Counted from the first letter of the stretch, positions 1-6,543 are shown. The stretch is 6,543 nucleotides of DNA from Bacteroidota bacterium (GCA_021793535.1 JAJYSO010000101.1:1-6543), one strand, 5' to 3'. Numbers and translations: made by a program. Notes: generated by a model not told the origin, from the sequence alone.

Positions 1-761
1 AACTCAATATTGTCTAATGTTCCATTAGGCTTAACGGTAACATCCTGCTTGTTAAAAATTTTCTTTAATTTTTGAGTGGTCCCAAAAGACAGCTCTTTGT
101 TGACATACACAATCGCATTATCCAAATCACCACCTCGGATCAGGCCGTGTTCAAAAAGAGCTTCTAATTCGTGTAAAAACACAAAAGTTCTTGCATTGGC
201 AATTTCCTTTTTAAAATCAGAAAGATCGTGAAGGGCCGCATTTTGTGAACCGACAACTTCCGTTCCAAAATCCACTAATGTGAGTACTTGATAGGTATCA
301 GAGGGAACCAAAAGAATTTCGCTCCCACTCTTTTCATCCTTAATACTGATGTTCTCCGTAACGATATACTCGTCTCTATCTTCGGATTGTGGTTCTACTC
401 CTGCCTTTTCTAAAGCCTCGACAAATAATTTTGAAGAGCCATCCATGATCGGGGGCTCAGCAGCATCAACTTCAATGAGAAGGTTATCGATTTCCAATCC
501 AACACAGGCAGCCAAGACATGTTCGGTGGTCTGGATGGTAACTCCATCTTTTTCCAGACGCGTTCCACGTTCAGTCGTGGTCACCAAGCTTGCAAGAGCT
601 GGCACCTCAGGTTCGTCCTCTAAATCTACACGTTTAAATACATAACCATGGTTGACCGGAGCCGGTTTAAAAGTCATTTTCACTTGCTTTCCGGTATGCA
701 AACCAACTCCTGTTAAGGTTACCGGATTAGTAATAGTCTGCTGCTTATGATTTTTCGCCAT
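1..761 (-). CDS. lpxC: UDP-3-O-acyl-N-acetylglucosamine deacetylase LpxC, N-terminal part (probably LpxC-FabZ fusion), truncated by window edge
   Basis: LpxC is the zinc-dependent cytoplasmic enzyme that removes the acetyl group from UDP-3-O-acyl-GlcNAc, the committed step of lipid A synthesis. I translated 253 codons from the ATG at 761; the frame is open to base 1, so the gene continues to the left. Visible family hallmarks are the opening TLTGVGLHTGK (about residues 15-25), TTEHVLAA at 78-85 with the catalytic Glu80 and zinc ligand His81, EPPIMDGSS at 102-110, ANARTF at 188-193, and GLIRGGDLDNAIV at 206-218. The second zinc site (the His/Asp pair near residue 240 in E. coli) lies beyond the edge. 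In Bacteroidota this protein is normally fused to a C-terminal FabZ dehydratase; that is family knowledge and cannot be seen here. The start codon lies inside the end of lpxD, with a 17-base overlap in another frame, which suggests translational coupling in one operon. Confidence 0.96.
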   Translation of the reverse strand, partial: MAKNHKQQTITNPVTLTGVGLHTGKQVKMTFKPAPVNHGYVFKRVDLEDEPEVPALASLVTTTERGTRLEKDGVTIQTTEHVLAACVGLEIDNLLIEVDAAEPPIMDGSSKLFVEALEKAGVEPQSEDRDEYIVTENISIKDEKSGSEILLVPSDTYQVLTLVDFGTEVVGSQNAALHDLSDFKKEIANARTFVFLHELEALFEHGLIRGGDLDNAIVYVNKELSFGTTQKLKKIFNKQDVTVKPNGTLDNIE

Positions 762-1785
762 TATCCTCAAGCTTTTTTTCTATTTCGTTAAGACGGTTTA
801 CGATTTTAGGTAGGTTTCTAAAATGTACATAAGAACGGCTATATGCCGCATATTCAAAAGCGGGGGACCCTTGTAATGCACGACCGTCTTCAACATTCTT
901 TCCCACCCCTGATTGTGCTTGGATTTGCACGCCATCTCCAATTTCAATATGGCCTACAATACCCACTTGCCCCCCAATAACGTTGTGTTTTCCTATTTTT
1001 GTGGATCCCGCGACCCCGGTTTGTGCGGCAATCACAGTATGCTCCCCAATTACGACATTGTGCGCAATTTGTACGTGATTATCCAGCTTAACTCCTTTTT
1101 TAATAAGCGTTGATCCCATTGTCGAACGATCGATGGTAGTTGCCGCACCAATTTCAACATCATCTTCCAAAACTACATTTCCAATCTGAGGGATTTTCTT
1201 ATACACCCCATGCTTATCGGGAGCAAAACCAAATCCATCAGCACCAATTACAGCATTGCTGTGAACAATACAATTATTACCGACAACCGTACCTTCGTAC
1301 AACTGCACTCCCGAATACAAGATTGTATGATCTCCAATTTTGGAACGATCCCCAATGGTCACATTAGGATAGATCTTTACATTGTCTCCTATCTCAACAT
1401 GATCTCCAATATGAGCAAAAGCACCAATGTAGACATCGGCCCCATAACTTGCCGTTGAAGCGATATAAGATGGCTGTTCAATTCCTGTCTTATCCGTTTT
1501 GGTATGCTCGTGGTAATATTCCAATAATTGGGTCAATGCCAAATAGGCATCATCGACTTTGACCAAGGTCGGGGTAATGGGCTTACGGGGCTGATAGTCC
1601 TTATTGACGATGCAGACTGAGGCCTCGGTCGTGTATAAATAATGCTCGTACTTTGCATTGTGTAAAAAAGTCAAGGTTTCCGGTTTACCTTCTTCTATCT
1701 TGGCAAAATCGGAAACTTCGGCTTCGGGGTTGCCGTAAACTTCCCCGTTGAGCACCTCTGCAATCTGTTTAGCTGTAAATTTCAT
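745..1785 (-). CDS. lpxD: UDP-3-O-(3-hydroxyacyl)glucosamine N-acyltransferase LpxD
   Basis: LpxD transfers a 3-hydroxyacyl chain from acyl carrier protein to the 2-amino group of UDP-3-O-acyl-glucosamine, the lipid A step after LpxC. The 346-residue product has the usual family length and three-part build. Residues 1-100 form the uridine-binding N-terminal domain (MKFTAKQIAEVLNG start, LTFLHNAKY). Residues about 108-305 form a left-handed beta-helix of hexapeptide repeats (many I/V-G-x-x-x units), including VIGADGFGFA at 179-188. A C-terminal helix runs from about 320 to 345. The probable catalytic base is His242 in QIAHNVVIG, equivalent to His239 of the E. coli enzyme by motif. The gene begins 29 bases after the stop of the HD-domain gene and its last 17 bases overlap the start of lpxC. 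A TAnnTTTG-like element lies just before the ATG (see the promoter entry). Nothing looks damaged. Confidence 0.97.
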   Translation of the reverse strand: MKFTAKQIAEVLNGEVYGNPEAEVSDFAKIEEGKPETLTFLHNAKYEHYLYTTEASVCIVNKDYQPRKPITPTLVKVDDAYLALTQLLEYYHEHTKTDKTGIEQPSYIASTASYGADVYIGAFAHIGDHVEIGDNVKIYPNVTIGDRSKIGDHTILYSGVQLYEGTVVGNNCIVHSNAVIGADGFGFAPDKHGVYKKIPQIGNVVLEDDVEIGAATTIDRSTMGSTLIKKGVKLDNHVQIAHNVVIGEHTVIAAQTGVAGSTKIGKHNVIGGQVGIVGHIEIGDGVQIQAQSGVGKNVEDGRALQGSPAFEYAAYSRSYVHFRNLPKIVNRLNEIEKKLEDNGEKS

Positions 1786-1790
1786 TGTCG

Positions 1791-1798
1791 CAAAAATA
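1791..1798 (-). promoter_or_regulatory. possible -7 promoter element just upstream of lpxD
   Basis: Read on the minus strand, TATTTTTG matches the Bacteroidota -7 consensus TAnnTTTG and ends only 5 bases before the lpxD ATG. If it is used, the transcript would begin at or next to the start codon, giving a leaderless or nearly leaderless lpxD message. I could not find a TTG at the usual -33 spacing, and the gap is very AT-rich, so a chance match is quite possible. The default reading is that lpxD is transcribed from upstream together with the HD gene. Confidence 0.25.
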
Positions 1799-1814
1799 AC
1801 AAAAAATGTTAATA

Positions 1815-3035
1815 TTAGGCTTTTGGATAACAGATATAATATTTGACGACGGGTTCTGTCAGGGCCTCCAAATTAAATTGATCTGACGCCTCAGCAACAT
1901 CTTCCACACTTCCATCTTTATACAAGATACGAATGGGATTTGTATGTTGATAAGCCTGTTGAGATACTTTATCACAAAAGACGAAATAACGGGCTTCCTC
2001 TACAGGAAGGTCATAACGCTCACAAACCTCCTTAAGCTTCAAATCCAAAAAGTCCGGGGCAATTGGTGTGGCTTGCATTTTTACTTTCAACAAGTTTCGT
2101 CGCAGCAACATCTTACTGAGCTGACTCAAAACAAAGTCTTGTTCGTCTTCCCACAACTTCAAAGCAGAAACAATATCACAGTCATCCAACCTGCTGAATT
2201 TTTTTAAAACATCGTCCGTAAAATTAGTGGAATCGATCTTGTTTTCCAGAAAAAATTGCAATGCCGGAGTAGCCTTTAAAAAAGTGCCCTGCAAGGCAAG
2301 GTCTTTTGCTCGTTTTAATACCCGTATCAATAACTGCTCCGCTCCCAAACTGGTCTTGTGGAAATAAACTTGCCAGTACATCAGCCGCCTGGCAACTAAA
2401 AATTTTTCTACAGAATAGATACCTTTTCCTTCGACCACTAGCTCGTCTTGATGAACATTCAACATGGCTATCAGACGCTTGCTGTTGATATTTCCCTCGG
2501 CCACTCCTGTATAAAAGCTGTCCCTTTTTAAATAATCCAAACGATCTACATCCAACTGACTCGCAATTAATTGTTTAAAAAATCGCCGCGGGTATTTACC
2601 GTTAAAAATTTGTACAGCCAGTTCCAGTCTTCCCTCAAAGATGTTGTTCAGTTTTTCCATAAAGCGAAGAGAAATGGACTCATGGCTGACATCGTTAATT
2701 AGGGTCTGCTCCATAGCATGGGAAAAAGGACCATGCCCGATGTCATGTAAGAGAATTGCCATTAAAAGTGCCTCCTCTTCCTCTTCTGAAAATGGAGTTC
2801 CTTTAAAGCGAAGAACTTTTAGCGCTTGTTCCATAAGATGCATACAGCCAAGAGCGTGATGAAATCGACTGTGATTCGCTCCCGGGTATACTAAACTGGA
2901 AAGCCCCATTTGGGCAATACGACGTAGTCTCTGGAAATACGGATGCTCCACAATGTCAAAAATACTTTCATTGGGAATCGTAATAAAACCGTAAATTGGA
3001 TCGTTTAATATTTTGAGTTTGTTCTGCAAATTCAA
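1815..3035 (-). CDS. HD-domain phosphohydrolase (COG1078 / SAMHD1-like, dGTPase-type)
   Basis: A cytoplasmic metal-dependent phosphohydrolase of the HD superfamily. Family members act on (d)NTPs or related phosphoesters, but the substrate here is unknown. With the start chosen here the protein has 406 residues. The metal-binding signature is complete: His59/His60 in SRFHHALG, His97-Asp98 in LLHDIGHGPFSH, and Asp162/Asp164 in DVDRLDYLKRD, a segment closely resembling the equivalent part of SAMHD1. The opening KLKILNDPIYGFITIP is conserved in the family as I remember it. No ATG or GTG precedes this conserved opening in frame; the first ATG is far inside, at MGLSS. A TTG start is therefore likely. 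I chose the TTG at 3035 (MNLQNKLKI); TTG at 3029 is the main alternative. The longest reading, TTG at 3080, would overlap the start of porX and sit upstream of the probable promoter, so I disfavour it. The gene heads the lpxD-lpxC operon. Confidence 0.88.
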   Translation of the reverse strand: MNLQNKLKILNDPIYGFITIPNESIFDIVEHPYFQRLRRIAQMGLSSLVYPGANHSRFHHALGCMHLMEQALKVLRFKGTPFSEEEEEALLMAILLHDIGHGPFSHAMEQTLINDVSHESISLRFMEKLNNIFEGRLELAVQIFNGKYPRRFFKQLIASQLDVDRLDYLKRDSFYTGVAEGNINSKRLIAMLNVHQDELVVEGKGIYSVEKFLVARRLMYWQVYFHKTSLGAEQLLIRVLKRAKDLALQGTFLKATPALQFFLENKIDSTNFTDDVLKKFSRLDDCDIVSALKLWEDEQDFVLSQLSKMLLRRNLLKVKMQATPIAPDFLDLKLKEVCERYDLPVEEARYFVFCDKVSQQAYQHTNPIRILYKDGSVEDVAEASDQFNLEALTEPVVKYYICYPKA

Positions 3036-3042
3036 ATCTTTG
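3013..3042 (+). promoter_or_regulatory. probable promoter of porX-tsaE (Bacteroidota -33/-7 type)
   Basis: On the plus strand a TTG at 3013-3015 is followed, after 19 bases, by AATCTTTG at 3035-3042. This resembles the Bacteroidota pattern TTG-N~19-TAnnTTTG with one mismatch at the first base of the -7 box. Transcription would start near 3047-3050, leaving a leader of roughly 22-25 bases before the porX ATG at 3072. The element lies over the first codons of the divergent HD gene. It was found by eye and is not proven. Confidence 0.4.
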
Positions 3043-3058
3043 TGAGTGACAATTTGGA

Positions 3059-3085
3059 CAAATATACAGATATGAATCAAATCAA
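3059..3085 (-). promoter_or_regulatory. probable promoter of the HD gene-lpxD-lpxC operon
   Basis: On the minus strand TATATTTG at 3066-3059 is an exact match to the Bacteroidota -7 consensus TAnnTTTG. A TTG at 3085-3083 lies 16 bases upstream, slightly closer than the usual spacing of about 17-23. Transcription would begin near 3053, about 18-24 bases before the candidate TTG start codons at 3035 and 3029. This rules against translation from TTG 3080. The element overlaps the first codons of porX, so the two divergent promoters are interlocked. Confidence 0.45.
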
Positions 3086-4622
3086 AATACTTTGGGTCGA
3101 CGATGAAATTGAATATTTAAAGCCACATATTCTTTTTTTGGAGAAAAAAGACTACAAAGTGCAAGGGTGTACAAGTGGCACTGAGGCGCTAGAAGAGATC
3201 AAAAACAACAATTTCGATCTTGTATTTTTGGACGAAAACATGCCGGGATTAAGCGGTCTAGAAACCTTGGGAGAAATTAAGAAAATAAAAGACACCCTTC
3301 CGGTAGTAATGGTCACCAAAAATGAGGAAGAGCACATTATGGAAGAAGCGATTGGGTCCAAAATTGCCGACTACCTCATCAAACCGGTCAATCCAAACCA
3401 ATTACTGCTCAGCTTAAAAAAGAACCTGGACCATTCCAGGTTGGTCTCAGAAAAAATGACTTCTCATTATCAACAAGAGTTCAGAAAAATAGCCATGGAC
3501 CTTTCCATGGTTAATTCTTACGAAGGGTGGACAGATTTATACAAGCGGCTGGTATTTTGGGAATTACAACTCGAGGATACAGCCTCCACTGGAATGAGCG
3601 AAATTTTGGAGTCTCAAAAAACAGAAGCCAACAGCGCTTTTGGGAAGTTTATCGAAAAAAACTATAAATCCTGGTTGGATCCAAACCAAAAAGGCCCCGT
3701 AATGTCCCACACCTTATTCCGCAACAAAGTTTTACCGGAATTGAAAAAGGACGCTCCCGCCCTACTCATCGTAATCGATAACATGCGCTACGATCAGTGG
3801 AAAGCCTTTGAGCCCATCCTCAATACCTATTACAAAAGAGAAAAAGAAGACTTGTATTGCAGTATTTTACCCACGGCTACCCAATATGCCAGAAACGCAA
3901 TCTTTTCAGGACTGATGCCTGCTGATATGCAGAAACTACACCCTGACTTATGGTTAAACGATACCGAAGATGGAGGAAAAAATATGCATGAGGAAGCGTT
4001 TTTAAAGGCCCAGTTAAAACGACTGGGGCTAAATTTAAAAATGCAATATCACAAGATTTCAAATCTCAAAAGCGGGCGACAATTGGCCGCAAACTTTCAA
4101 ACCCAAAAAGACAATGACTTGACGGTCATCGTATACAATTTTGTAGATATGCTCTCGCATTCCAAAACAGAAATGGAGGTCATCAAAGAATTGGCTTCAA
4201 CAGACAAATCCTATCGTTCTTTGACCCTTAGTTGGTTCAAAAACTCTCCCTTACTGCAAATCATTCAACATGCCCAAGACTTAGGCTTTAAGCTGATGCT
4301 TACCACTGACCATGGAACCATCAACGTAAAAAGCCCATCCAAAGTAATCGGCGATAAAAACACGAGCTTAAATCTTCGTTACAAAACCGGGAGGAGCTTG
4401 ACTTATGAAAAAAAGGATGTTTTATCGGCTAAAAATCCAAATGATTTTCACCTCCCTTCCATCAATATGAGTAGTTCCTTTATCTTTGCCAAAAACAATT
4501 TATTCTTCGCCTACCCCAACAACTACAATCATTACGTTCCCTATTATCAAAACACCTATCAACACGGTGGAATTTCACTGGAAGAAATGTTTGTTCCCTT
4601 TGTTGTATTAGGCCCACGTTAA
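3072..4622 (+). CDS. porX: PorX, response regulator with PglZ/alkaline-phosphatase-like effector domain (type IX secretion control)
   Basis: PorX is the cytoplasmic response regulator that, with the kinase PorY and a sigma factor, controls the type IX secretion system in Bacteroidota. I chose the ATG at 3072 (MNQIKILWVDDE, 516 residues) because the receiver fold begins right after it; the in-frame GTG at 3042 only adds an unconserved tail. The receiver domain spans about 1-120: Asp10/Asp11, phospho-acceptor Asp54 in FLDENMPG, Thr82 and Lys104 in LIKP. A helical linker runs from about 125 to 220. The PglZ/alkaline-phosphatase-superfamily domain follows to the end, with metal-site candidates Asp236 (VIDNMRYDQW), the Thr in PTATQYAR (268/270), Asp359 and His363 (FVDMLSHS), Asp413-His414 (TTDHGT) and His498 (YQHGG). 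All these look intact. P. gingivalis PorX was reported to be a zinc-dependent phosphodiesterase acting on oligonucleotides; the same activity here is inference. The gene diverges from the HD gene and is followed 3 bases later by tsaE. Confidence 0.95.
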   Translation: MNQIKILWVDDEIEYLKPHILFLEKKDYKVQGCTSGTEALEEIKNNNFDLVFLDENMPGLSGLETLGEIKKIKDTLPVVMVTKNEEEHIMEEAIGSKIADYLIKPVNPNQLLLSLKKNLDHSRLVSEKMTSHYQQEFRKIAMDLSMVNSYEGWTDLYKRLVFWELQLEDTASTGMSEILESQKTEANSAFGKFIEKNYKSWLDPNQKGPVMSHTLFRNKVLPELKKDAPALLIVIDNMRYDQWKAFEPILNTYYKREKEDLYCSILPTATQYARNAIFSGLMPADMQKLHPDLWLNDTEDGGKNMHEEAFLKAQLKRLGLNLKMQYHKISNLKSGRQLAANFQTQKDNDLTVIVYNFVDMLSHSKTEMEVIKELASTDKSYRSLTLSWFKNSPLLQIIQHAQDLGFKLMLTTDHGTINVKSPSKVIGDKNTSLNLRYKTGRSLTYEKKDVLSAKNPNDFHLPSINMSSSFIFAKNNLFFAYPNNYNHYVPYYQNTYQHGGISLEEMFVPFVVLGPR

Positions 4623-4625
4623 ACG

Positions 4626-5036
4626 ATGACAACCTATACCTATACCCTAACAGAACTTCCGGAAATCGCCCACAAGATACTGCAAAGCTGTACCAGCAAA
4701 ACCCTTCTTTTTTATGGCCCTATGGGCGTGGGTAAAACAACTTTGATCAAAGAACTCACCTACCAGTTGGGTTCCATGGATAATGTCAGTAGCCCTACTT
4801 TTTCGTTGGTCAACGAATACGCCTCCAAAGCAGGTCCTATTTACCACTTCGACTTTTATAGAATTCGAGACGAAGAAGAAGCATTGGATATCGGTATAGA
4901 GGAATATTTTGATTCTGGAAATTGGTTGTTTGTGGAATGGCCTGATAAAATCCCCAACTTTCTCCCTTCTGACTATCAAAAGATCCTTATCGAGCGAAAG
5001 GACGGCATAAATCATTTGCACCTGACTGCCCCGTAA
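4626..5036 (+). CDS. tsaE: TsaE, ATPase of the tRNA threonylcarbamoyladenosine (t6A37) modification machinery
   Basis: TsaE is a small cytoplasmic P-loop ATPase that works with TsaD and TsaB to make t6A at position 37 of tRNAs reading ANN codons. The 136-residue product is typical in length. It shows the Walker A motif GPMGVGKTTL at 31-40, the conserved SSPTFSLVNEY at 55-65, HFDFYRI at 74-80 with Asp76 as the likely magnesium ligand, and FVEWPDKIP at 102-110 with the family's conserved Glu104-Trp105. The ATG comes 3 bases after the porX stop, so the two are almost certainly co-transcribed. The start region contains a short tandem CCTATA repeat encoding TYTYT, which looks incidental. Operon membership beside porX is, as far as I recall, common in Flavobacteriia and does not imply a functional link with secretion. 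Confidence 0.96.
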   Translation: MTTYTYTLTELPEIAHKILQSCTSKTLLFYGPMGVGKTTLIKELTYQLGSMDNVSSPTFSLVNEYASKAGPIYHFDFYRIRDEEEALDIGIEEYFDSGNWLFVEWPDKIPNFLPSDYQKILIERKDGINHLHLTAP

Positions 5037-5043
5037 AAACGGG
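5030..5043 (+). terminator. small hairpin across the tsaE stop codon (weak terminator candidate)
   Basis: CCCGT (5030-5034) and ACGGG (5039-5043) form a perfect 5-base stem with an AAAA loop, followed by TTT. It straddles the TAA stop of tsaE (5034-5036). The stem is short and the T tract is only three bases, so it may cause partial termination or merely protect the message end. The rest of the 82-base gap to the next gene (5037-5118) holds no other clear element. A TACTATTTG sequence near 5085-5095 is one base too long to fit the -7 consensus. Confidence 0.25.
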
Positions 5044-5118
5044 TTTCCAAGAAATCCTTCATTAAGGGCACCCTCTTTTGGCATACTATTTGAAATTATA
5101 GCTGCCAAACAATTACTT

Positions 5119-6543
5119 ATGCGAAATTTTATTTTTTTCCTTACACTTATGGCTTCTTTCTGGAGTGCCTTTGCCCAAGCCCCTATCTTTTCATCTGCCG
5201 AAGTTCAAGAAGCACGGGTGTATTACAATGGTGCGGAGCTACAACAAACCGCAACACTCCAGCTACCCAAAGGAACATCTGAAATAGTACTTACCAATAT
5301 CGCCAATCAAATCGACCAAAACACTTTACAAATTGGGTCTACTTCGGGACTCACCATTTTATCCAGTCAGTTTTCCAATAAATATTTAAAGGAATATGAG
5401 AACATAAACGATCCAACTTTGCGTACGCTAAAAGAGACCGTTCAAAAGAAAGAAACGGAACTAAATCACCTAGCATCCCTTATCGAAACGGACCAGCAAA
5501 CCATAAAATTCCTAGATAGCAACTCCAAAAGCGGAGAAAAGCCTATTCATCTAAACAGTACCTCGGAAGCCGTCAACTGGATTGCATTTTACAGAAAGAA
5601 AAGAACGGAATTGAAAGATAATATCCATTCGAAAACACAGGCGCTAGCCGCTTTAAAAAAAGAAATAGAACAACTCAAAGCTCGAATGGGAGCCGATGCA
5701 GACACCCTAGCCGATAAAGGAAAGGGGAAGTTGATTATGCAAATACACACCACAGCACAAACAACAGCTACGTTAAATTTAAACTACATAACTCCGGCTG
5801 CCCATTGGGTGCCCTCATACGATTTAAAGATAGAGCAAATCAACACCCCCATCCAAGTGGAACACAAAGCGGAAATCGTTCAGAATTCAGGAGTAGACTG
5901 GAAAAATGTACATTTGGATTTGACCTCCGGTAAAATCGGACAATATCACCAAGTCCCCACCTGGAACACTTGGTTTATCGGATATCAATCCGAAGCTAAC
6001 AAAAGACCGCTTTATTCACTACAGGCACGAGCAATGACTTCAGAAGAGCGCATACCACAGACAGACAACATCTCAGCGTACACTACCCTAGAAGAAAACC
6101 AACTCAATCAAAATTTTTCTATCGCCCTTCCTTATACCATTCTAAGCAACGGGAAAAAACACATTGTCAAACTTTCCAAATCCGAGCTTCACGCAGTATA
6201 TCAATATTACGCGGCTCCAAAACTCGATTTATCCGTCTATTTGATCGCTCAAATAAAGGACAGCCTCTACCGGCAGTTATTACCGGGAGATGCCACACTT
6301 ATTTTTGAAGGAACTCACGTGGGTAAAACGTTTATAAACCCATCAAGCACCACAGATAATCTTCAATTAAACATTGGTAGAGATCCGAGAATCGCTGTTA
6401 CGCGAGAGTTGATTCGCAATCAATCCGGAACCAAATTGCTGTCGGGGAAAAAAGAGCAAAATTACCAGTATGAAATTGCCATAAAAAATAACAAAAATGA
6501 ACCTGTTCATCTTATTGTTGAGGATCAATTTCCAATTAGAGAT
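5119..6543 (+). CDS. Secreted DUF4140/DUF4139 domain protein (MuiA-like), truncated by window edge
   Basis: The frame is open from the ATG at 5119 to the last base (475 codons), so the C-terminus lies outside. Residues 1-19 form a signal peptide: basic start MRN, hydrophobic core FIFFLTLMASFW, and an AFA|Q cleavage site after Ala19. The mature protein is therefore exported to the periplasm or cell surface; there is no lipobox cysteine. Residues about 27-75 (VQEARVYYNGAELQQ onward) match the DUF4140 N-terminal domain. Two charged helical stretches, about 100-132 and 155-190, look like coiled coil. DUF4139 follows from about 205, with WVPSYDL at 230-236 and GVDWKNVHLDLTSG at 258-271 as hallmarks. 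The family is annotated as 'mucoidy inhibitor A' by weak precedent; the biochemical role is unknown. It lies 82 bases after tsaE on the same strand and may be read through from porX-tsaE or use its own promoter. Naming is by motif recognition; family assignment is firm, function is not. Confidence 0.88.
   Translation, partial: MRNFIFFLTLMASFWSAFAQAPIFSSAEVQEARVYYNGAELQQTATLQLPKGTSEIVLTNIANQIDQNTLQIGSTSGLTILSSQFSNKYLKEYENINDPTLRTLKETVQKKETELNHLASLIETDQQTIKFLDSNSKSGEKPIHLNSTSEAVNWIAFYRKKRTELKDNIHSKTQALAALKKEIEQLKARMGADADTLADKGKGKLIMQIHTTAQTTATLNLNYITPAAHWVPSYDLKIEQINTPIQVEHKAEIVQNSGVDWKNVHLDLTSGKIGQYHQVPTWNTWFIGYQSEANKRPLYSLQARAMTSEERIPQTDNISAYTTLEENQLNQNFSIALPYTILSNGKKHIVKLSKSELHAVYQYYAAPKLDLSVYLIAQIKDSLYRQLLPGDATLIFEGTHVGKTFINPSSTTDNLQLNIGRDPRIAVTRELIRNQSGTKLLSGKKEQNYQYEIAIKNNKNEPVHLIVEDQFPIRD

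Noticed and set aside
349..645. 98-codon plus-strand open frame
   Set aside because: It is antisense to the well-supported lpxC frame, its translation is low-complexity (rich in Ser, Thr and Arg) and it resembles no family I know.
913..1458. Several plus-strand open frames opposite lpxD
   Set aside because: They lie opposite the repetitive hexapeptide region of lpxD; the absence of stops there follows from the repeat's codon pattern.
1140..1460. Periodic similarity along lpxD that could look like a DNA repeat array
   Set aside because: It reflects the hexapeptide beta-helix at protein level; the DNA units are not identical and there are no spacer-like segments.
3042..3071. Extended PorX start at GTG 3042
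   Set aside because: It would add ten unconserved residues, overlap the proposed promoter's -7 end and place the start at or before the likely transcription start.
3426..3510. Inverted repeats in porX: CCTGG...CCAGG at about 3426-3441 and paired CCATGG sites at 3493-3498 and 3505-3510
   Set aside because: Both are inside the porX coding region, explained by ordinary codons (for example AMDLSM), and there is no T tract or promoter nearby to suggest a regulatory structure.
4647..5108. 153-codon minus-strand open frame antisense to tsaE
   Set aside because: It covers almost all of tsaE, whose motifs are unmistakable, and the antisense translation has no recognisable domain or start context.

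Overview
The window reads as chromosomal core DNA from a member of the Bacteroidota, most likely the class Flavobacteriia. Three things point there: a PorX-type response regulator with a C-terminal PglZ/alkaline-phosphatase-like domain (a regulator of the type IX secretion system, found in Bacteroidota); TAnnTTTG-like promoter elements with few Shine-Dalgarno sequences; and an LpxD/LpxC pair whose sequence resembles the Bacteroidota versions, where LpxC is usually fused to FabZ. The DNA is AT-rich and coding-dense. I see no mobile elements, CRISPR arrays, rRNA or tRNA genes.

Layout: two gene sets diverge from a very short control region around 3036-3071. Leftward (minus strand) run an HD-domain phosphohydrolase (1815-3035), lpxD (745-1785) and the N-terminal 253 codons of lpxC (761 to the left edge, continuing outside). 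lpxC starts inside the end of lpxD with a 17-base overlap, and lpxD starts 29 bases after the HD gene, so these look like one operon for lipid A synthesis led by an HD enzyme. Rightward (plus strand) run porX (3072-4622), tsaE (4626-5036, 3 bases after porX) and, after an 82-base gap, a secreted DUF4140/DUF4139 (MuiA-like) envelope protein. That last gene starts at 5119 and is still open at the right edge after 475 codons.

Functionally the window combines outer-membrane building (LpxD and LpxC carry out early lipid A steps), control of protein secretion across that membrane (PorX), a probable periplasmic or outer-membrane protein of unknown role (DUF4139), a tRNA modification ATPase (TsaE) and an HD enzyme probably acting on nucleotides. 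All complete genes look intact and their catalytic motifs are present. I found no clearly novel system. The points most worth a second look are the compact divergent promoter region, the non-ATG start of the HD gene, the linkage of a T9SS regulator to lipid A genes, and the uncharacterised DUF4139 gene next to porX-tsaE.
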